Positions 40,014 to 53,931 of a stretch of DNA of 64,000 bases are shown here, piece after piece (within the stretch, counting starts at the first letter, position 1; every line of letters starts with the position of its first letter). Source of the DNA: Sapria himalayana (taxonomy: Eukaryota > Streptophyta > Magnoliopsida > Malpighiales > Rafflesiaceae); NCBI GenBank assembly GCA_029783825.1, contig JAREIK010011463.1, positions 37,587 to 101,586 of the forward strand. The letters are read 5' to 3'. The notes under the pieces are model-generated. The model saw nothing but the letters and a program-made list of their open reading frames with translations. It had not been told where the DNA came from and did not search any database. Both the position numbers and the translations under genes were made by a program.

Positions 40014-40131
40014 GTGATTAATTATTATTATTATATGTCTCAGTCATTTTTCTTGAGTATTGGTTGTTTTTGTAGACCTTGCTTGTTTGAAATATTTATA
40101 TGTATTTATGCTTAACATATCATATTAATTA

Positions 40132-42274
40132 ATGGCAATACAGATGGTACAATCCAGCGGTAAACAAAAAATACAATAAATTGAAGATGATCACCTCTCA
40201 AATGATCAAAGTACTGGTAAATCCAATTATCATCCTTTCACGAACCCTCTTATTGTTACGGCAGGTTCTTCAATTACAATTATAAAAGAAAATCAAGGTA
40301 CATCTGAACCTCAAGCTCATAAAAAGTATAAGTCTGCTGTTTGGTAAACTTATGAGATATTAGTTGATTCAGAGAGAAATGAAACTAGTAGGGCATCTTG
40401 TATATGATGTAGGAAAGAATACTAGGCAAAACTGATCAAGGTACTTCGGGTTTATGGAAATACTTTAGAAAGACTTGTATGAAATTTCCACACAAAAAAG
40501 AATTAATAGAAGCTCACAAAGGTAAAGACAAGTCACAATCTTTGTTGAGTTTCACTAAAGGTACTAGTTTAGAGGATAACAGATTAACTTGTTGACAATT
40601 TGATCAACAACTAGTTAGGGATGCTTTGGTGAAAATGATCATAAAAGATGAATTGCCTTTTTGTTTTGGTGAGAGGGATGAGTTTAAGGAGTTTTGTGAA
40701 GTTAGTGTGCCTCAATTTAATATTCCATCTAGGTACTCTATATTGAGGGATTGTTTTTCTTTGTTTGTGAAGGAAAAGAAGAAATTATTTGATAGCATAT
40801 CATATAATTGTTGTATAGTTTCATTGACTGCTGACACTTGGACTAGCATTCAGAATTTGTCTTATATATGTTTGACTGTTCATTTCATTGATTCTCAATG
40901 GAATATGCATAAAAGGCTTTTGAACTTTTGTGTAATTAAAAGTCATTCTGGGTTAATATTAGAAATGCTATTGAGTTTTGCATGAAAGATTGGGGTTTGA
41001 GAAAGTTGATGTTCATTACTGTTGACAATGCATCAAATAATGATGTTGCAGTTGAACAATTGCAAAAGAGGCTTGTGAAGAAAAGTGTTGTACCTTTGAG
41101 AGGCGAGCATTTTCATATGAGATGTTGTGCTCATATCCTAAACTTAATTGTGAGAGATGGAATTGCAGTAGTTGAGGGTGCTATTCAAAAAATTAGAGGT
41201 GTGGTGAAATATGTGAGGAGCAGTCCTAAAAGATTAGATATGTTTAAATTATGTGTTGAAGAAGCAAACTTGACATATGGATCTTCATTGCAATTAGATT
41301 GTCCTACAAGATGGAATTCAACTTATTTGATGCTACAAACTGATATAAAATATCAAAAGGAATTTGTTAAGTTGGAGGACAAAGACAAAAGGTTTTTGAA
41401 GCAGTTTGGTTCAAACGTTCCAACTGAGAGAGACTGAAAAAATGCCAAAATTTTGGCTCGTTTCTTGAACACATTTTATGAGAGAACTTCTAAATTTTCA
41501 GCCTCATAATATTCTACCTCTAGTGTTTGTTTTCCTCAGATTATTCGAATTTTGAAAAAAAATTGAGCTTTGTGAAAATAGAAGAGATACAATGGTGTCT
41601 GAAATGGGGATAAAAATGAGGCATAAATTCAACAAATATTGGGGTTCTCCTCAGTCAACAAATATAATGCTTTTTGTAGCAGTAGTATTGGATCCTAGAT
41701 ATAAGCTCAAATATCTCAAGGTTAAGTACACTTAGCATTATGGAGAGGAATTAGCTAAAAATTGGGTGAAAAAGGTTATAAATGCTTTAAATGAGATGAT
41801 GGATGATTATAAAGATTTAAATGAAGATGAATCAAAAAAAGATGATTTCTCTTCTATTGTGTCAAAGAAATATTATGATTTTTTGATGGTAGTGATACTT
41901 ATGTTGATAATTTTTTTTGTTGAATTGGAGAAAGAACAAGAAGTTGCGGCTTTGGAAGAGTTGGATAGGTACTTGGAGGACAAACTTGAAAAAATAGAAT
42001 TGATTTTGATCTTCTAAACTAGAGGATGGTAAATGAGGTTAGGTATCCTTCTTTGGAAAATGTAGCAAAGGATGTATTTTCTATCCAAGGATCTTCTGTG
42101 GCCTATGAATCTACATTTAGCAATGGGGGGAGAACTTTTGAAAAATATAGGAGTTCTTTAACACATATTACAGCCGAAGTTCTCATATGTCTACAATATT
42201 GGTTGAGAAGCTCAAACAAAATTATTGAAATTGAAGAATTAGTTCAAGACTTTGATGATAATGAATCAGCTTAG
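40132..42274 (+). pseudogene. hAT transposase, degenerate (copy 2)
   Basis: A plant hAT transposase that would cut and paste its element. ATG at 40132 (MAIQMVQSSGK), stop TAA at 40177-40179 shared with copy 1, further in-frame stops at 40345-40347 and 40405-40407, and a frame change near 40420. BED-finger residues (GLWKYFRKTCMKFPHKK) lie at about 40445-40500, followed by a TGA at 40593-40595. The catalytic-core motif TADTWTS (first Asp region) is at about 40826-40846. A one-base deletion near 40951, absent from copy 1, shifts the frame before FITVDNASNN (second Asp region). RCCAHILNLIV is at about 41120-41152 and CPTRWNSTY at about 41300-41327. A shared TGA (41435-41437) replaces Trp. VLDPRYKLKYL is near 41688-41720. 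The C-terminal dimerisation domain (YPSLENVAKDV, AYESTFSNGGRT with the acidic residue, LICLQYWLR) is at 42041-42230, ending in TAG at 42272-42274. Not functional. Confidence 0.9.
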
Positions 42275-43244
42275 TATACAAATCTTGCTAATTTTAATTT
42301 CACTTTTACTTATTTTATTCATTCAATTTAATAAAAATATGGTTCAATTACAATTTTTAGAGGGGTCTCATGATCCAAATATTCTTCCGACTATAGTTGG
42401 CCAACTAAATTTGGAATGGGTGTATTAAATTTTATAAGGTTATATTTTGTTTTTTTATTACTCTTTCATCTTAGAAATTTATGTCTACATGATTAACACG
42501 TTTTCATCTTTGGTTGTCCTTCTACAGTGGAGAAAGAAAAGGGAGGAGTTGTAGAAGAGATAATTAATTGGGTTTGTATTTTCGTTGCTGTTCCGTGAAC
42601 GGACCATTGAAATGATTATTATTCTGGTTGTTATTAGTTGTATTTTTTTTGTTATATTAAGCTGCCTAATTTTAACAATTACTTAAGTAGTAATCGCTGC
42701 TACCAATGTTTGTGGTCATCTTTAGCTATTACTTAATATTTTAAGTAATTGTTTAAAAAATGTAGTATTACTATTATGGTTAACTTTCACTCGGCTGAAC
42801 AAAGCCAACTTGTGACAAAATAAAGAACTAAATTAAGCACACAACACAGTCTCATTCTATTTAACATTTCTATCCTTTTCTGCACATTAAAGCTTTTGAC
42901 AAGGTAATGGAACTCGTTTGCGGTATTCAGCTTATTTGACAAAACAAAATTAGCCCCATTTGAGTTTGAAAGATACATAACGAAGGAATGATAAATGGTA
43001 CAACAAAAGGTTTCGACGTGAACTAACTTGCCCGGTTTGAAAAAAATAAATTAAAAAAAACGTCCGTACTCCATTCTGTCCTGAAACCGTTTTATCCTAC
43101 CCAAAATCCCTGATCTCCATCCCATTCCGTCCAGATATTTTCAACCTATGGGACGGGTCTCGATCTTCAAAAAAAATATCCTAAGTGTGGTAAGGGACTA
43201 GAGATTTGTAATCCCCATCTCGTTCCATCCCATGAGCACCCCTA
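42275..43244 (+). other. hAT copy 2, 3' non-coding and subterminal region
   Basis: No transposase coding is visible after the TAG. An AATAAA-like word near 42329 could be the polyadenylation signal. The last 200 bp are G+C-richer with CCATCCC, GGGACGGG and CCGTCC words repeated in both orientations, matching the 3' end of copy 1. An antisense frame (42978-42787) has a counterpart in copy 1 (27775-27943), but this simply reflects shared ancestry. Confidence 0.7.
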
Positions 43245-43252
43245 GCATTTAG
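43245..43252. repeat. Target-site duplication, right of hAT copy 2
   Basis: GCATTTAG, an exact match to 39589-39596; the F-monomer tract continues with TGGTTTATAGG. Confidence 0.95.
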
Positions 43253-46200
43253 TGGTTTATAGGTTTTATTTAAAAGATAAAATAATAAAAAATTTAATAT
43301 AACCTTTGAAACTATAACAGTTTTTAAATTTTTTTTAAAATGTGAATACTATATTTAGTTATGATAATCTTAATAATTATATATCATGTAAATTCAATAT
43401 AAACAATTATATTGATATATATTATAATAATGATCATACAAAAGATTAATAAACAATTATTAATAAGATAAATATTGTTTAAAATATATTTACAAAACCT
43501 AAAATAATTCAAAATCAAAGTGAAATATTTTACTAAATATTAATTTTAAATTTTTAAATTTTTGTATCCATTTATAAGCATATATATTTTTTGATGAAAA
43601 ATAAATTATTTAAATTATATTTGTCTAACTATTAATTTATTTTTTAATTTATATTTCTATAAAAATAAACTAATAAAATATTAAAATGTATATGTAGAAT
43701 TATAATGAATACTAATAAAAAAAAGATTTATGATTAATTATTTAGGGTATATCTATTTAATGGTTTAAGTTTATTGTTGTTTTTGGGTTAATGAATTTAT
43801 TGATTTATATGTTTACACATTTAGGTTTTATTTATTTATATATAGGTTTTATTTAATCAATGAAATAACAAAAAATTTATTTTTATGAATTTTCGTGATT
43901 TTCAAAGCTTATAACCTTTGAAAATATAATAATTTTTTTATAGTTCTAAAATATGAATACAATACTTAGTTATAATAATCTTAATAATTATATTTGATGT
44001 AAATTCAATATAAAAAATTTTATTAATATATATTATTTTGATGATCAAAAAATAAATTAATAAACTATTCTTAATAAGATAGATTTTAATTAAAATATAT
44101 TTTCAGAACCCAAAAGAATTCAAAATAAAAGTAAAATTATATTACTAAATAAAATTTTAAATTTTTGAAATTTTGTTTATTTTTATAAGCTTATATTTTA
44201 TTTCATAAAAAATAATATATTTAAATTATATATGTCTCACTCATTATTTATTTTGTAATTAATATTTCTATGAAAATAAACTAAAAAATAATTAAATTGA
44301 ATATTTAAAATTATAATGAAAACAAATAAAAATGAGATTTATTATTTATTATTTAGGTTATTTAGTTTTAATGGTTTAAGTATTTAGGGGGTTTTTGGGT
44401 TTAGGAGTCTAGAGATTTATATGTTTATGCATTTAGTGGTTTATAAGTTTTAATTAAATAATAAAATAATAAAAAAAATAATTTTGTGATTTTTTATCAT
44501 TTTTGAAGGTTATAACCTTTGAAAATATAATAATTTTTAAATTTTTTTCAAATGTAAATATAATATTTAGTTATAATAATCTTAATAATTATAAGACATT
44601 TAAATTCAATATAAGTAATTTTATTGTTAGATATTATAAAATTGATCAAATAATAAATTAATAAACTATTCTTAATAAGATTGATAGCAATTAAAAAATA
44701 ATTGCAAAACTTATATATAATGATTCAAAATCAAAGTAAAATATATTACTAAATAATAATTTTTTGTTTTTAAATTTTTACTTTTTTTTATAAGCTTATA
44801 TTTTTTCATTGATTAAAAATAAATTATTAAAATTATAGTTTTCTCGCTCATTATTTATTTTGTAATTAATATTTCTATAACAAATAAACTAATAAATAAT
44901 TAAAATGAATATTTAAAATTATAATGAATACAAATTAAAATGAGATTTATTATTTATTATATGTGGTATACCAGTTTAATGGTTTGATTATTTAGGAGTT
45001 TTGTCATTTAGCAGTTTATCAATTTATGTTTTTAGGTATTTAGTGGTTTATAGGTTTTATTTATATAATAAAATTAAAAAATTTATTTTTTAGATTTTTA
45101 CTGATTTTCAAAGTTTATAAACTTTAAATATAAAATAATTTTTAAAATTTTTTGAAATGTGAATACTATGTATAATTATATCAATCTTACTAATTATATA
45201 TCATATAAATTCAATATAAACAATTTTAATGATAGATATTATAATAATGAACATAAATTAAATTAATAAACTATTATTAATAATATAAATATTAATTAAA
45301 ATATATTTAAATAAAACAAAATGCTTCAAAATCAAATCAAAATATATTAATATATAATAATATTTAATTTTTAAATTTGTCCTTCTTTTTATAAGCTTAT
45401 ATATTTTTTGATTAAAATTAAATTATTTAAATAATATTTGACTCACTCGAAATTTAATTTTTAAATAATGTATTTAGGGGTTTCGGGGTCTATGAGCTTA
45501 CTAATTTATGTAAGTAAGCATTTAATGGTCTATAGGTTTTATTAAAAAAATAAAATAACAAAAAATTTATTTTAATTATTTTTTATTATTTTTTAAGATT
45601 ATAACCTTGGAAAATATAATAATTTTTAAATTTTTTTCAAAAGTGAATACAATATTTAATAATAATGATAATTATTATTATATATCATATAAATTCATTA
45701 TAAACAATTTTATTAATAGATATTCTAATAATTATCAAAAAATAAATTAAAAATCTATTATGAATATGATTGATATTACTTAAAATATAATATCAAAACC
45801 TAAAAAGATTCAAAATGAAAGCAAAATATATTACTAAATAATAATTATTTGTTTTTAAATTTTTATTCTTTTTATAAGCTTATCAATTTTTTGATGAAAA
45901 ATTATTTTTATAAATTAAATTTTTAACTCATAATTTATTTTATAATTAATACATATATAAAAATAAAAAACTAAACAATCAAAATAAATTTTTTAAATTA
46001 TAATGAAAAAATATAAAAATGAAATTTATTAAATAATATTTAGGGTATACCGATTTAAAGGATTATCTATATAGGGGGTATCAGGATTTTGTAGTTTAGT
46101 GATTTAAAAACTTAGGCATTTTGTGGTGTATAGGTTTTATTTAAACAATAGAATAATAAAGAAAAAATTTTTTTTTTTATTTTTTCACAGTTTCAAAGGT

Positions 46201-47660
46201 TATAACCTTTGAAAATATAATAATTTTAAAATTTTTTTCAAAATAGAATACAATATTTAGTTATAATAATCATTATATTTATATATCATATAAATTCAAT
46301 ATAAACATTTTTATCGATAAATATTCTTATAATGATGAAAAAATAACTTAATAATCTATTATTAATAAGATAGATATCAATTAAAATATATTTACAAAAC
46401 CTAAAATGATTTAGAAGCAAAGCAAAAATTATTACTATATAATAATTTTTTGTTTTGAATTTTTTTTTATTTTAAAAAGTTTATCATAAATTATTTTGTA
46501 ATTAATATTTATATAAAAATAAACAAATAAATAATTAAAATGAATATTTAAAATTATAATTAAAAAAATGAGATTTATTATTTATTATTTAGGGTATACC
46601 GGTCTAATTTAAATTAGATCTGTCTTACTAATAATTTATTTGTATTTAATATTTCTATAAAAATAAACTGAAAATTAATTAAAATAAAAATTTAAAATTA
46701 TACTGAATAGAAATTAAAATGATATTTAAGATTTATTATTAATGTATACTAGTTTAATGATTTAAGTATTTAGGAGGTTTTGTATTTAAGAAGTTTAGCG
46801 ATTTAGGTTTTTAGGCATTTAGTGGTTTATAGGTTTTATTTAATCAATAAAATAACAAAAAAAAATTTGTTATTTTTTCTCATTTTCATAGGTTATAACC
46901 TTTGAAAATATAATAATATTTAAAATTTTTTGAAATGTGAATAATATATTTAGTTATAATAATATTAGTAATTATATATGATATAAATTCAATTTAAATA
47001 ATTTTATTGATAGATATTATAATAATGATCAAAAATTAAATTAAAAAACAAATAATAATAAGATAAATATTAATTAAAAATATTTACAAAATCCAAAATG
47101 AATCAAAATTAAAGTAAAATATATTACTGGATAATAATTTTAATTTTTAAATTTTTACTTCTTTTATAAGCATATATATATATTTTTTGATTAAAAATAA
47201 ATTATTTAATTAATATTTGTCGCACTCATAATTTATTTTATAATAAATATTTCTATAAAGATAAACTAATAAATAATTAAAATGAATATTTAAAACTATA
47301 ATAAAATGAAATTAAAATTATATTTATTAATTATTATGTATTATATAGCAGTTTAATGGTTTAAGTATTTAGGTATTACGAGGTTTAGGTATTTACTGAT
47401 TTAATTGTGTATGTATTTAATGGTTTATGGGTTTTATTTAAAAAATAAAATAACAAAATATTTATTTTTATTATTTTTTGATATTTTGAAAGGTTATAAC
47501 CTTTGAAAATATAATAATTTTTAATTTTTTTTCAAAAGTGAATTCAATATTTAGTTATAATAATCATTATATTTATATATCATATAAATTCAACATAAAT
47601 AATTTTATTGATAAATATTCTAATAATGATCAAAAATTAAATTAATAATCTATAATTAAT

Positions 47661-47699
47661 AAGATAGATATCAATTTAAAAAAAGATAGATATCAATTA
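47661..47699 (+). repeat. Short tandem duplication in a satellite monomer
   Basis: AAGATAGATATCAATT occurs twice in a row, separated by TAAAAA, where other monomers have it once. Confidence 0.8.
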
Positions 47700-50564
47700 A
47701 AATATAATTATAAAACATAAAATGATTCAGAATCAAAGCAAAATATATTACTATATAATAATTTTTTGTTTAGATATTTTATTTCTTTTAAAAATTTATC
47801 TATAATTTTTTGATGAAAAATAATATATATAAATTATATTTGTCTAACTCAAGAATTTTGTAATTAATATTTATATATAAATAAACAAATAAATAATTAA
47901 AATTATTATGAAAAAAAATAAGATTTATTATTTATTATTTAGGGATACCTGTTTAATTTAAATTAGATCTGTCTATTTAATAATTTTTTTATAATTAATA
48001 TTTCTATAAAAATAAACTGATAAATAATTAAAATAAAAAATTAAAATTATCCAGAATAAAAATTAAAATGAGATTTAAGATTTATTATTAATGTATACCA
48101 GTTTAATGGTTTAAGTATTTAAAAGTTTGGTCATTAGGACTTTAGCGATTCATATTTTTAGACTTTTAGTGATTTATAGGTTTTATATAAAAAAATAAAA
48201 TAACAAAAAAAATTTCTATAATTTGTTGTCATTTTCTTAGGTTATAACCTTAGAAAATATAATAATATTTACAATTTTTTGAAATGTGAATACAATATTT
48301 AGTTATAATAATATTAATAATTATATATCATATAAATTCAATAGCAACAATTTTATTTATAGAAAAAATAAAAATGATCAAAATTTAAATTAATAAAATA
48401 TTAATAAAAAGATCGATATTAATTAAAAAATATTTACAAAACCCAAATTGATTCAAAATTAACGTAAAATATATTACTGGATAATAATTTTTAATTTTTA
48501 AATTTTTACTTATTTTATATTTGTATATTTTTTTTATTAAAAATAAATTAATTAAATTATATTTGTCGCACTCATACTTAATTTTGTAATAAATATTTAT
48601 ATAAAAATAAACTAATAAATAATTAAAATGAATATTTAAAATTATAATAAATATATATATAAATTAGATTTATTAAATATTAAGTAGTATATAGAAGTTT
48701 AATGGTTTATGTATTTAGGCATTATGGGGTTTAGAATTTTATTGATTTAACTGCGTATGCATTTAGTGGTTTATAGTTTTTATAATAAAAATAAAATAAA
48801 AAAAATTATTTTTTTTATTTTTTGAAATTTTCAAAGGTAATAACCTTTGAAAATATAATAATTTTTAAATTTTTTTAAAAAAGTGAATAAATATTTATTT
48901 ATAATAATCATAATAATTATATATCATATAAATTCAATATAAACAATTTTATTGGTAGATATTATAATAATTATCAAAAAATAAATTAAAAATCTATTAA
49001 GAATATCATTGATATTACTTAAAATATAATATCAAAAACTAAAATAATTCAAAAGCAAAGCAAAATATACTACTTAATAATAATTGTTTGTTTTTAAATT
49101 TTAATTCTTTTTATAAGCTTATTTATTTTTTGATGAAAAATAATTTTTATAAATTATATTTTTAACTCATAATTTATTTTATATTTAATATATATATATA
49201 ACTAAAGAATCAAAAAAAATTTGTTAAATCATAATGAAAACAAATAAAAATCAGATTTATTAATTATTCTTTAGGGTATACCTGTTTAAAGGATTATCTA
49301 TATAGGGGTATTGAGATTTTGTAGTTTAGTGATTTAAGTGCATAGGCATTTAGTGATGTATAAGTTTTATTTAAACAATGAAATAATAAAAACAAATATT
49401 TTTTTTATTTTTTCACATGTTCAAAGGTTATAATCTTCGAAAATATATAAATTTTAAAATTTATTTCAAAAGTGAATACAATATTTAGTTATAATAATTA
49501 TTAAATTTATATATCATATAAAGTCAATATAAACATTTTTATTGATAAATATTCTAATAATGATTAAAAAATAAATTAATAATCTATTATTAATAATTTA
49601 GAATATCAAATTAAAATATAATTACAAAACCTAAAATGATTCTTAAACAAAGCAAAATTTGTTACTATATAATATTTTTTTGTTTTTAAATTTTTTCTTC
49701 TTTTATTAAGTCTATCTATATTTTTTTGTTGTAAAATAATTTATATAAATTATATTTGTATAACTTATAATTTATTTTGTAATAAATATTTATATAAAAA
49801 TAAACAAATAAAAATTAAAATGAATATTTAAAATTATAATGAATAAAATAAAAATGATATTTATTTTTTATTATTTAGGATATACATGTTTAAAATATTT
49901 ATCTATTTACGGTTTTCGAGATTTAGAAGTTATTGATTTAAGTATTTAGGTATTTAATGGTTTATAGGTTTTATTCAAACAATGAAATAACAAAAAATTT
50001 ATTTTTGATATTTTTTCAAATTTTCAAAGGTTATAACATTTGAAAATATAATAATTTTAAAATTTTTAAAAAATGTGAATACAATATTTAGTAATAATAA
50101 ATATTATAACTATATATAATATAAAGTAAATATAAACAAATTTATTGATAGATATTATATCAATTATCAAAAAACAAATCAATAAACTATTATTAATATG
50201 ATAGATATAAATTAAAATATAATTAAAAAAGTGAAAATAATTCAAAATCAAAGTAAAATTTATTACTAAATAATAATTTTCTTTCACTTTTTGCATTATT
50301 TTATTATCTTATATGTTTTTTTTGATGAAAAATATATTATTTAAATTATATTTTTATCACTAATAATTTATTTTGTAATTAATATTTCTATAAATTATTT
50401 TAATCATATTTAAGATTTACGAGATTAAAGGTATAAGTATTTAGGGGCTTCGGCATTTAGGAGTTTAGATATTTATGTATTTAGGCATTTAATGGTTTAT
50501 TAGTTTTATTTAAACAATGATATAACAAAAAAATTTATTTTTGTTATTTTTTCTCATTTTTGAA

Positions 50565-50830
50565 GGTTTAATTATATTTGTATCACTCATAATTTATTTT
50601 TATATCAATGATATAACAAAAAATTTATAAGTTTATTTTTGAAGGTTTTATTTAAACAATGATATACAAATACAAACAATTATATTTGTATCACTCGTAC
50701 TTTTTTGTCATTTTTGAAGGTTTATTTAAATATTTCTCATTTAAAGGCATTTAATGTTTTTCTCATTTAATGGTTTATAAGTTTTATTTAAAATTTATAA
50801 GTTTAGATATAACTTTGAAAATATATAAAT
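50565..50830 (+). repeat. Scrambled zone of short satellite fragments
   Basis: Within about 270 bp the sequence jumps several times between parts of the C-type monomer. TTTTTGAAGGTTTA-like, TGTATCACTC, AACAATGATATA, GGCATTTAATG and TTATAAGTTT words each occur two to four times in new orders. It then rejoins a normal monomer at AACTTTGAAAATATA. Repeated short template switches are the likely cause. Confidence 0.75.
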
Positions 50831-53800
50831 TTTTAAATTTTTTTTATATGTGAATACTATATTAGTTATGATAATCTTAATAATTATATATCATGTAAAT
50901 TCAATATAAACAATTATTTTGAAATATTTTATATAAACTATCAAAAAATAAATTAATAAACTATTATTAATAAGATAGATATTATTTTAAATATAGTTGC
51001 AAAATGTAAATTTATTCAAAATCAAAGTAAAATATATTATAAAATAATACTTTCTTTGATGATTTGCTTCTTTTTATAAGTTTATATTTTTTGTTATTAA
51101 AAGTAAATTATTTAAATTATATTTGTCTTCCTCATAATTAATTTTTAATTTAGAATTCTATAAAAATAAACTAATAAATAATTAAAATGAATATTTAAAA
51201 TTATAATGAATACAAATAAAATAGAGATTTATTATTCATTATTCAGGATATACTAGTTTAATGGTTTAAGTATTTAGGTGTTTTGGGGTTTAGTGATTTA
51301 AGTGTTTAGACGTTTAGTTATTTATAGTTTTTATTTAAAGAATGAAAAAATAAAAATATAATTTTTTGATTTTTTTTAATTTTTGAAGGTTATAACCTTT
51401 GAAATTATAATAATTTTTAATTTTTTTTAAATATGAATATAATATTCAGTAATAATAATCTTAATAATTATATATAATGTAAACTCAATATAAATAATTT
51501 TATTAATAGATATTAAATAATGATCAATAAAAAATTAATAAACTATTATTAATAAGAATGATATAAATTAAAATATAATTGCAAAAACTAAAATGATTAA
51601 AAATCAAAATAAAATATATTACAAAATAATTAATTTTTGTTTTTAAAATCTAGCCTCTTTTTTTAAGCATATATATTCTTTTTTGATAAAAAATAAATTT
51701 TTAAAATAGATATGTCTCACTAATAATGTATTTTGTAATTAATATTTCTATAAAAATAAACTGATAAATAATTAAAATAAAAATTTAAAATTATTCTTAA
51801 TAAAAATTAAATTGAGATTTATGATTTTTTATTAATGTACACCTATTTATTAGTTTAAGTATTTAAAGGTTTTGTTGTTTAAATGTTTAGCAATTTATGT
51901 TTTTAGGCATTTAGTGGTTTATAGGTTTTATTTAAACAATAAAATAACAAAAAAAATTTGTAATTTTTTATCATTTTCATAGGTTATAACCTTAGAAAAT
52001 ATAATAATATTTAAAATTTTTTGAAATGTGAATACAATATTTAGTTATAATAATATTAATAATTATATATCATATAAATTCAATATAAGAAATTTTATTG
52101 ATAGATAATATAATAATGATCAAAATTTAAATTAATAAACTATTAATAAAAAGATTGATATTAATTAAAAAATATTTACAAAACACAAATTGATTCAAAA
52201 TAAAAGTAAAATATATTACTTAATAATAATTTTTAATTTATAAATTTTTACTTCTTTTATAAGCATATTTTTTTTGATTAAAAATAAATTAATTAAAATA
52301 TATATTTCACTCTCATAATTTAATTTGTAATAAATATTTCTATAAAAATAAACTAATAAATAATTAAAATGAATATTTAAAATTATAATAAAAAGAAATA
52401 AAAATTAAATTTATTAATTATTAGGTAGTATATAGCGATTTAATGGTTTATGTATTTTGGCAATAAGAGGTTTAGGAGTTTACTGATTTAACTATGTATG
52501 CATTTAGTTGTTTATAGGTTTTATTAAAAAAATAAAATAATAAAAAATTTATTTTTATTATTTTTTAATATTTTCAAAGGTTATAACCATTGAAAATATA
52601 ATAATTTTTAAATTTTTTTTAAGTGTGAATACAATATTTAGTTATAATAATAATTGTATTTATATATCATAAAAATTCAATAAAAACAATTTTATTGATT
52701 AATATTATAACGATGATCAAAAAATAAATTTATAATCTATTATTAATAAGATAGATATCAATTAAAATATAATTACAAAACCTAAAATGATTCGGAAGAA
52801 AAGCAAAATATATTACTATATAATAATTTTTTGTTTTGAAATTTTTTTTTCTATTAAAAATTATCCATAATTTTTTGACGAAAAATAATTTATATAAATT
52901 ATATTTGTCAACCTTAATTTATTTTGTAATTAATATTTATATATATATAAATAAATAAATAATTAAAATGAATATTTAAAATTATAATGAAAAAAAATGA
53001 GATTTATTATTTATTATTTAAGTATACTAGTTTAATTTAAATTAGATCTGTCTCACTAATAAATTATTTTGTTATTAATATTTCTATAAAATAAATATAA
53101 ATAATTAAAATAAAAATTTAAAATCATACTGAATAAAAATTAAAATGAGATTTAAGATTTATTATTAATGTATACCAGTTTAATAGTTTAAGTATTTAGT
53201 GATTTTGTCGTTAGGAGTTTAGCGATTTATGTTTTTTTACTTTTAGTGGTTTATAGGTGTTATATAAAAAAATAAAATAACAAAAAAATTATCTATATTT
53301 TGTTATCATTTTCATAAGTTATAACCTTTGAAAATATAATAATATTTAGAATTTTTTGAAATGTGAATACAATATTTAGTTTTAATAATATTAATAATTA
53401 TATATCATATAAAATCAATATTAACAATTTTATTGATAGATAATATTATAATGATCAAAAATTAAATTAATAAACTATTAATAAAAAGATAGATATTAAT
53501 AAAAAAATATTTAGAAATCCCAAATTGATTCAAAATTAAAGTAAAATATATTACTGGATAATAATTTTAAATTTTTAAATTTCTACTTCTTTTATAAGCG
53601 TATATTTTTTTTATTAAAAAAAATAAATTAAATTATATTTGTCGCACTCATTCTTTATTTTGTAATAAATAATTCTATAAAAATAAACTAATAAATAATT
53701 AAAATGAATATTAAAAATTATAATAAATAGAAATAAAAATTAGATTTATTAATTATTAAGTATTATATAGCAGTTTAATGGTTTATGTATTTAGGCATTA

Positions 53801-53901
53801 CGGGGTTTAAGAGTTTACTGTTTTAACTGTGTATGCATTTAGTGGTTTATAGGTTTTATTAAAAAATATATATATATATAATTATTTTTATTATATTTTT
53901 A

Positions 53902-53931
53902 TATATTCAAAGGTTATAACCTTTGAATATA
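53902..53931. repeat. 30-bp perfect palindrome with compensating substitutions
   Basis: The arms TATATTCAAAGG and CCTTTGAATATA carry a T-to-A change on the left matched by A-to-T on the right relative to the usual TTTTC and GAAAA. Confidence 0.9.

Larger units (their letters stand above)
39597..43244 (+). mobile_element. hAT DNA transposon copy 2 (3648 bp, defective)
   Basis: The left end AAGGGCTGCTCACGGG (first base changed from T) and the right end, inverted, TAGGGGTGCTCATGGG are flanked by 8-bp duplications GCATTTAG. It has the same structure as copy 1 in opposite orientation: subterminal GGGAC/CCCGTCCC/CCATCCC words, a 64-codon leader ORF, a broken transposase, and about 970 bp of 3' non-coding sequence. 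It lacks the solo LTR, the satellite patch and the long TA run of copy 1, which together account for nearly all of the 593-bp difference. Its site, flanking monomer type and neighbours match copy 1, so it is a duplicate of the same insertion. Confidence 0.95.
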
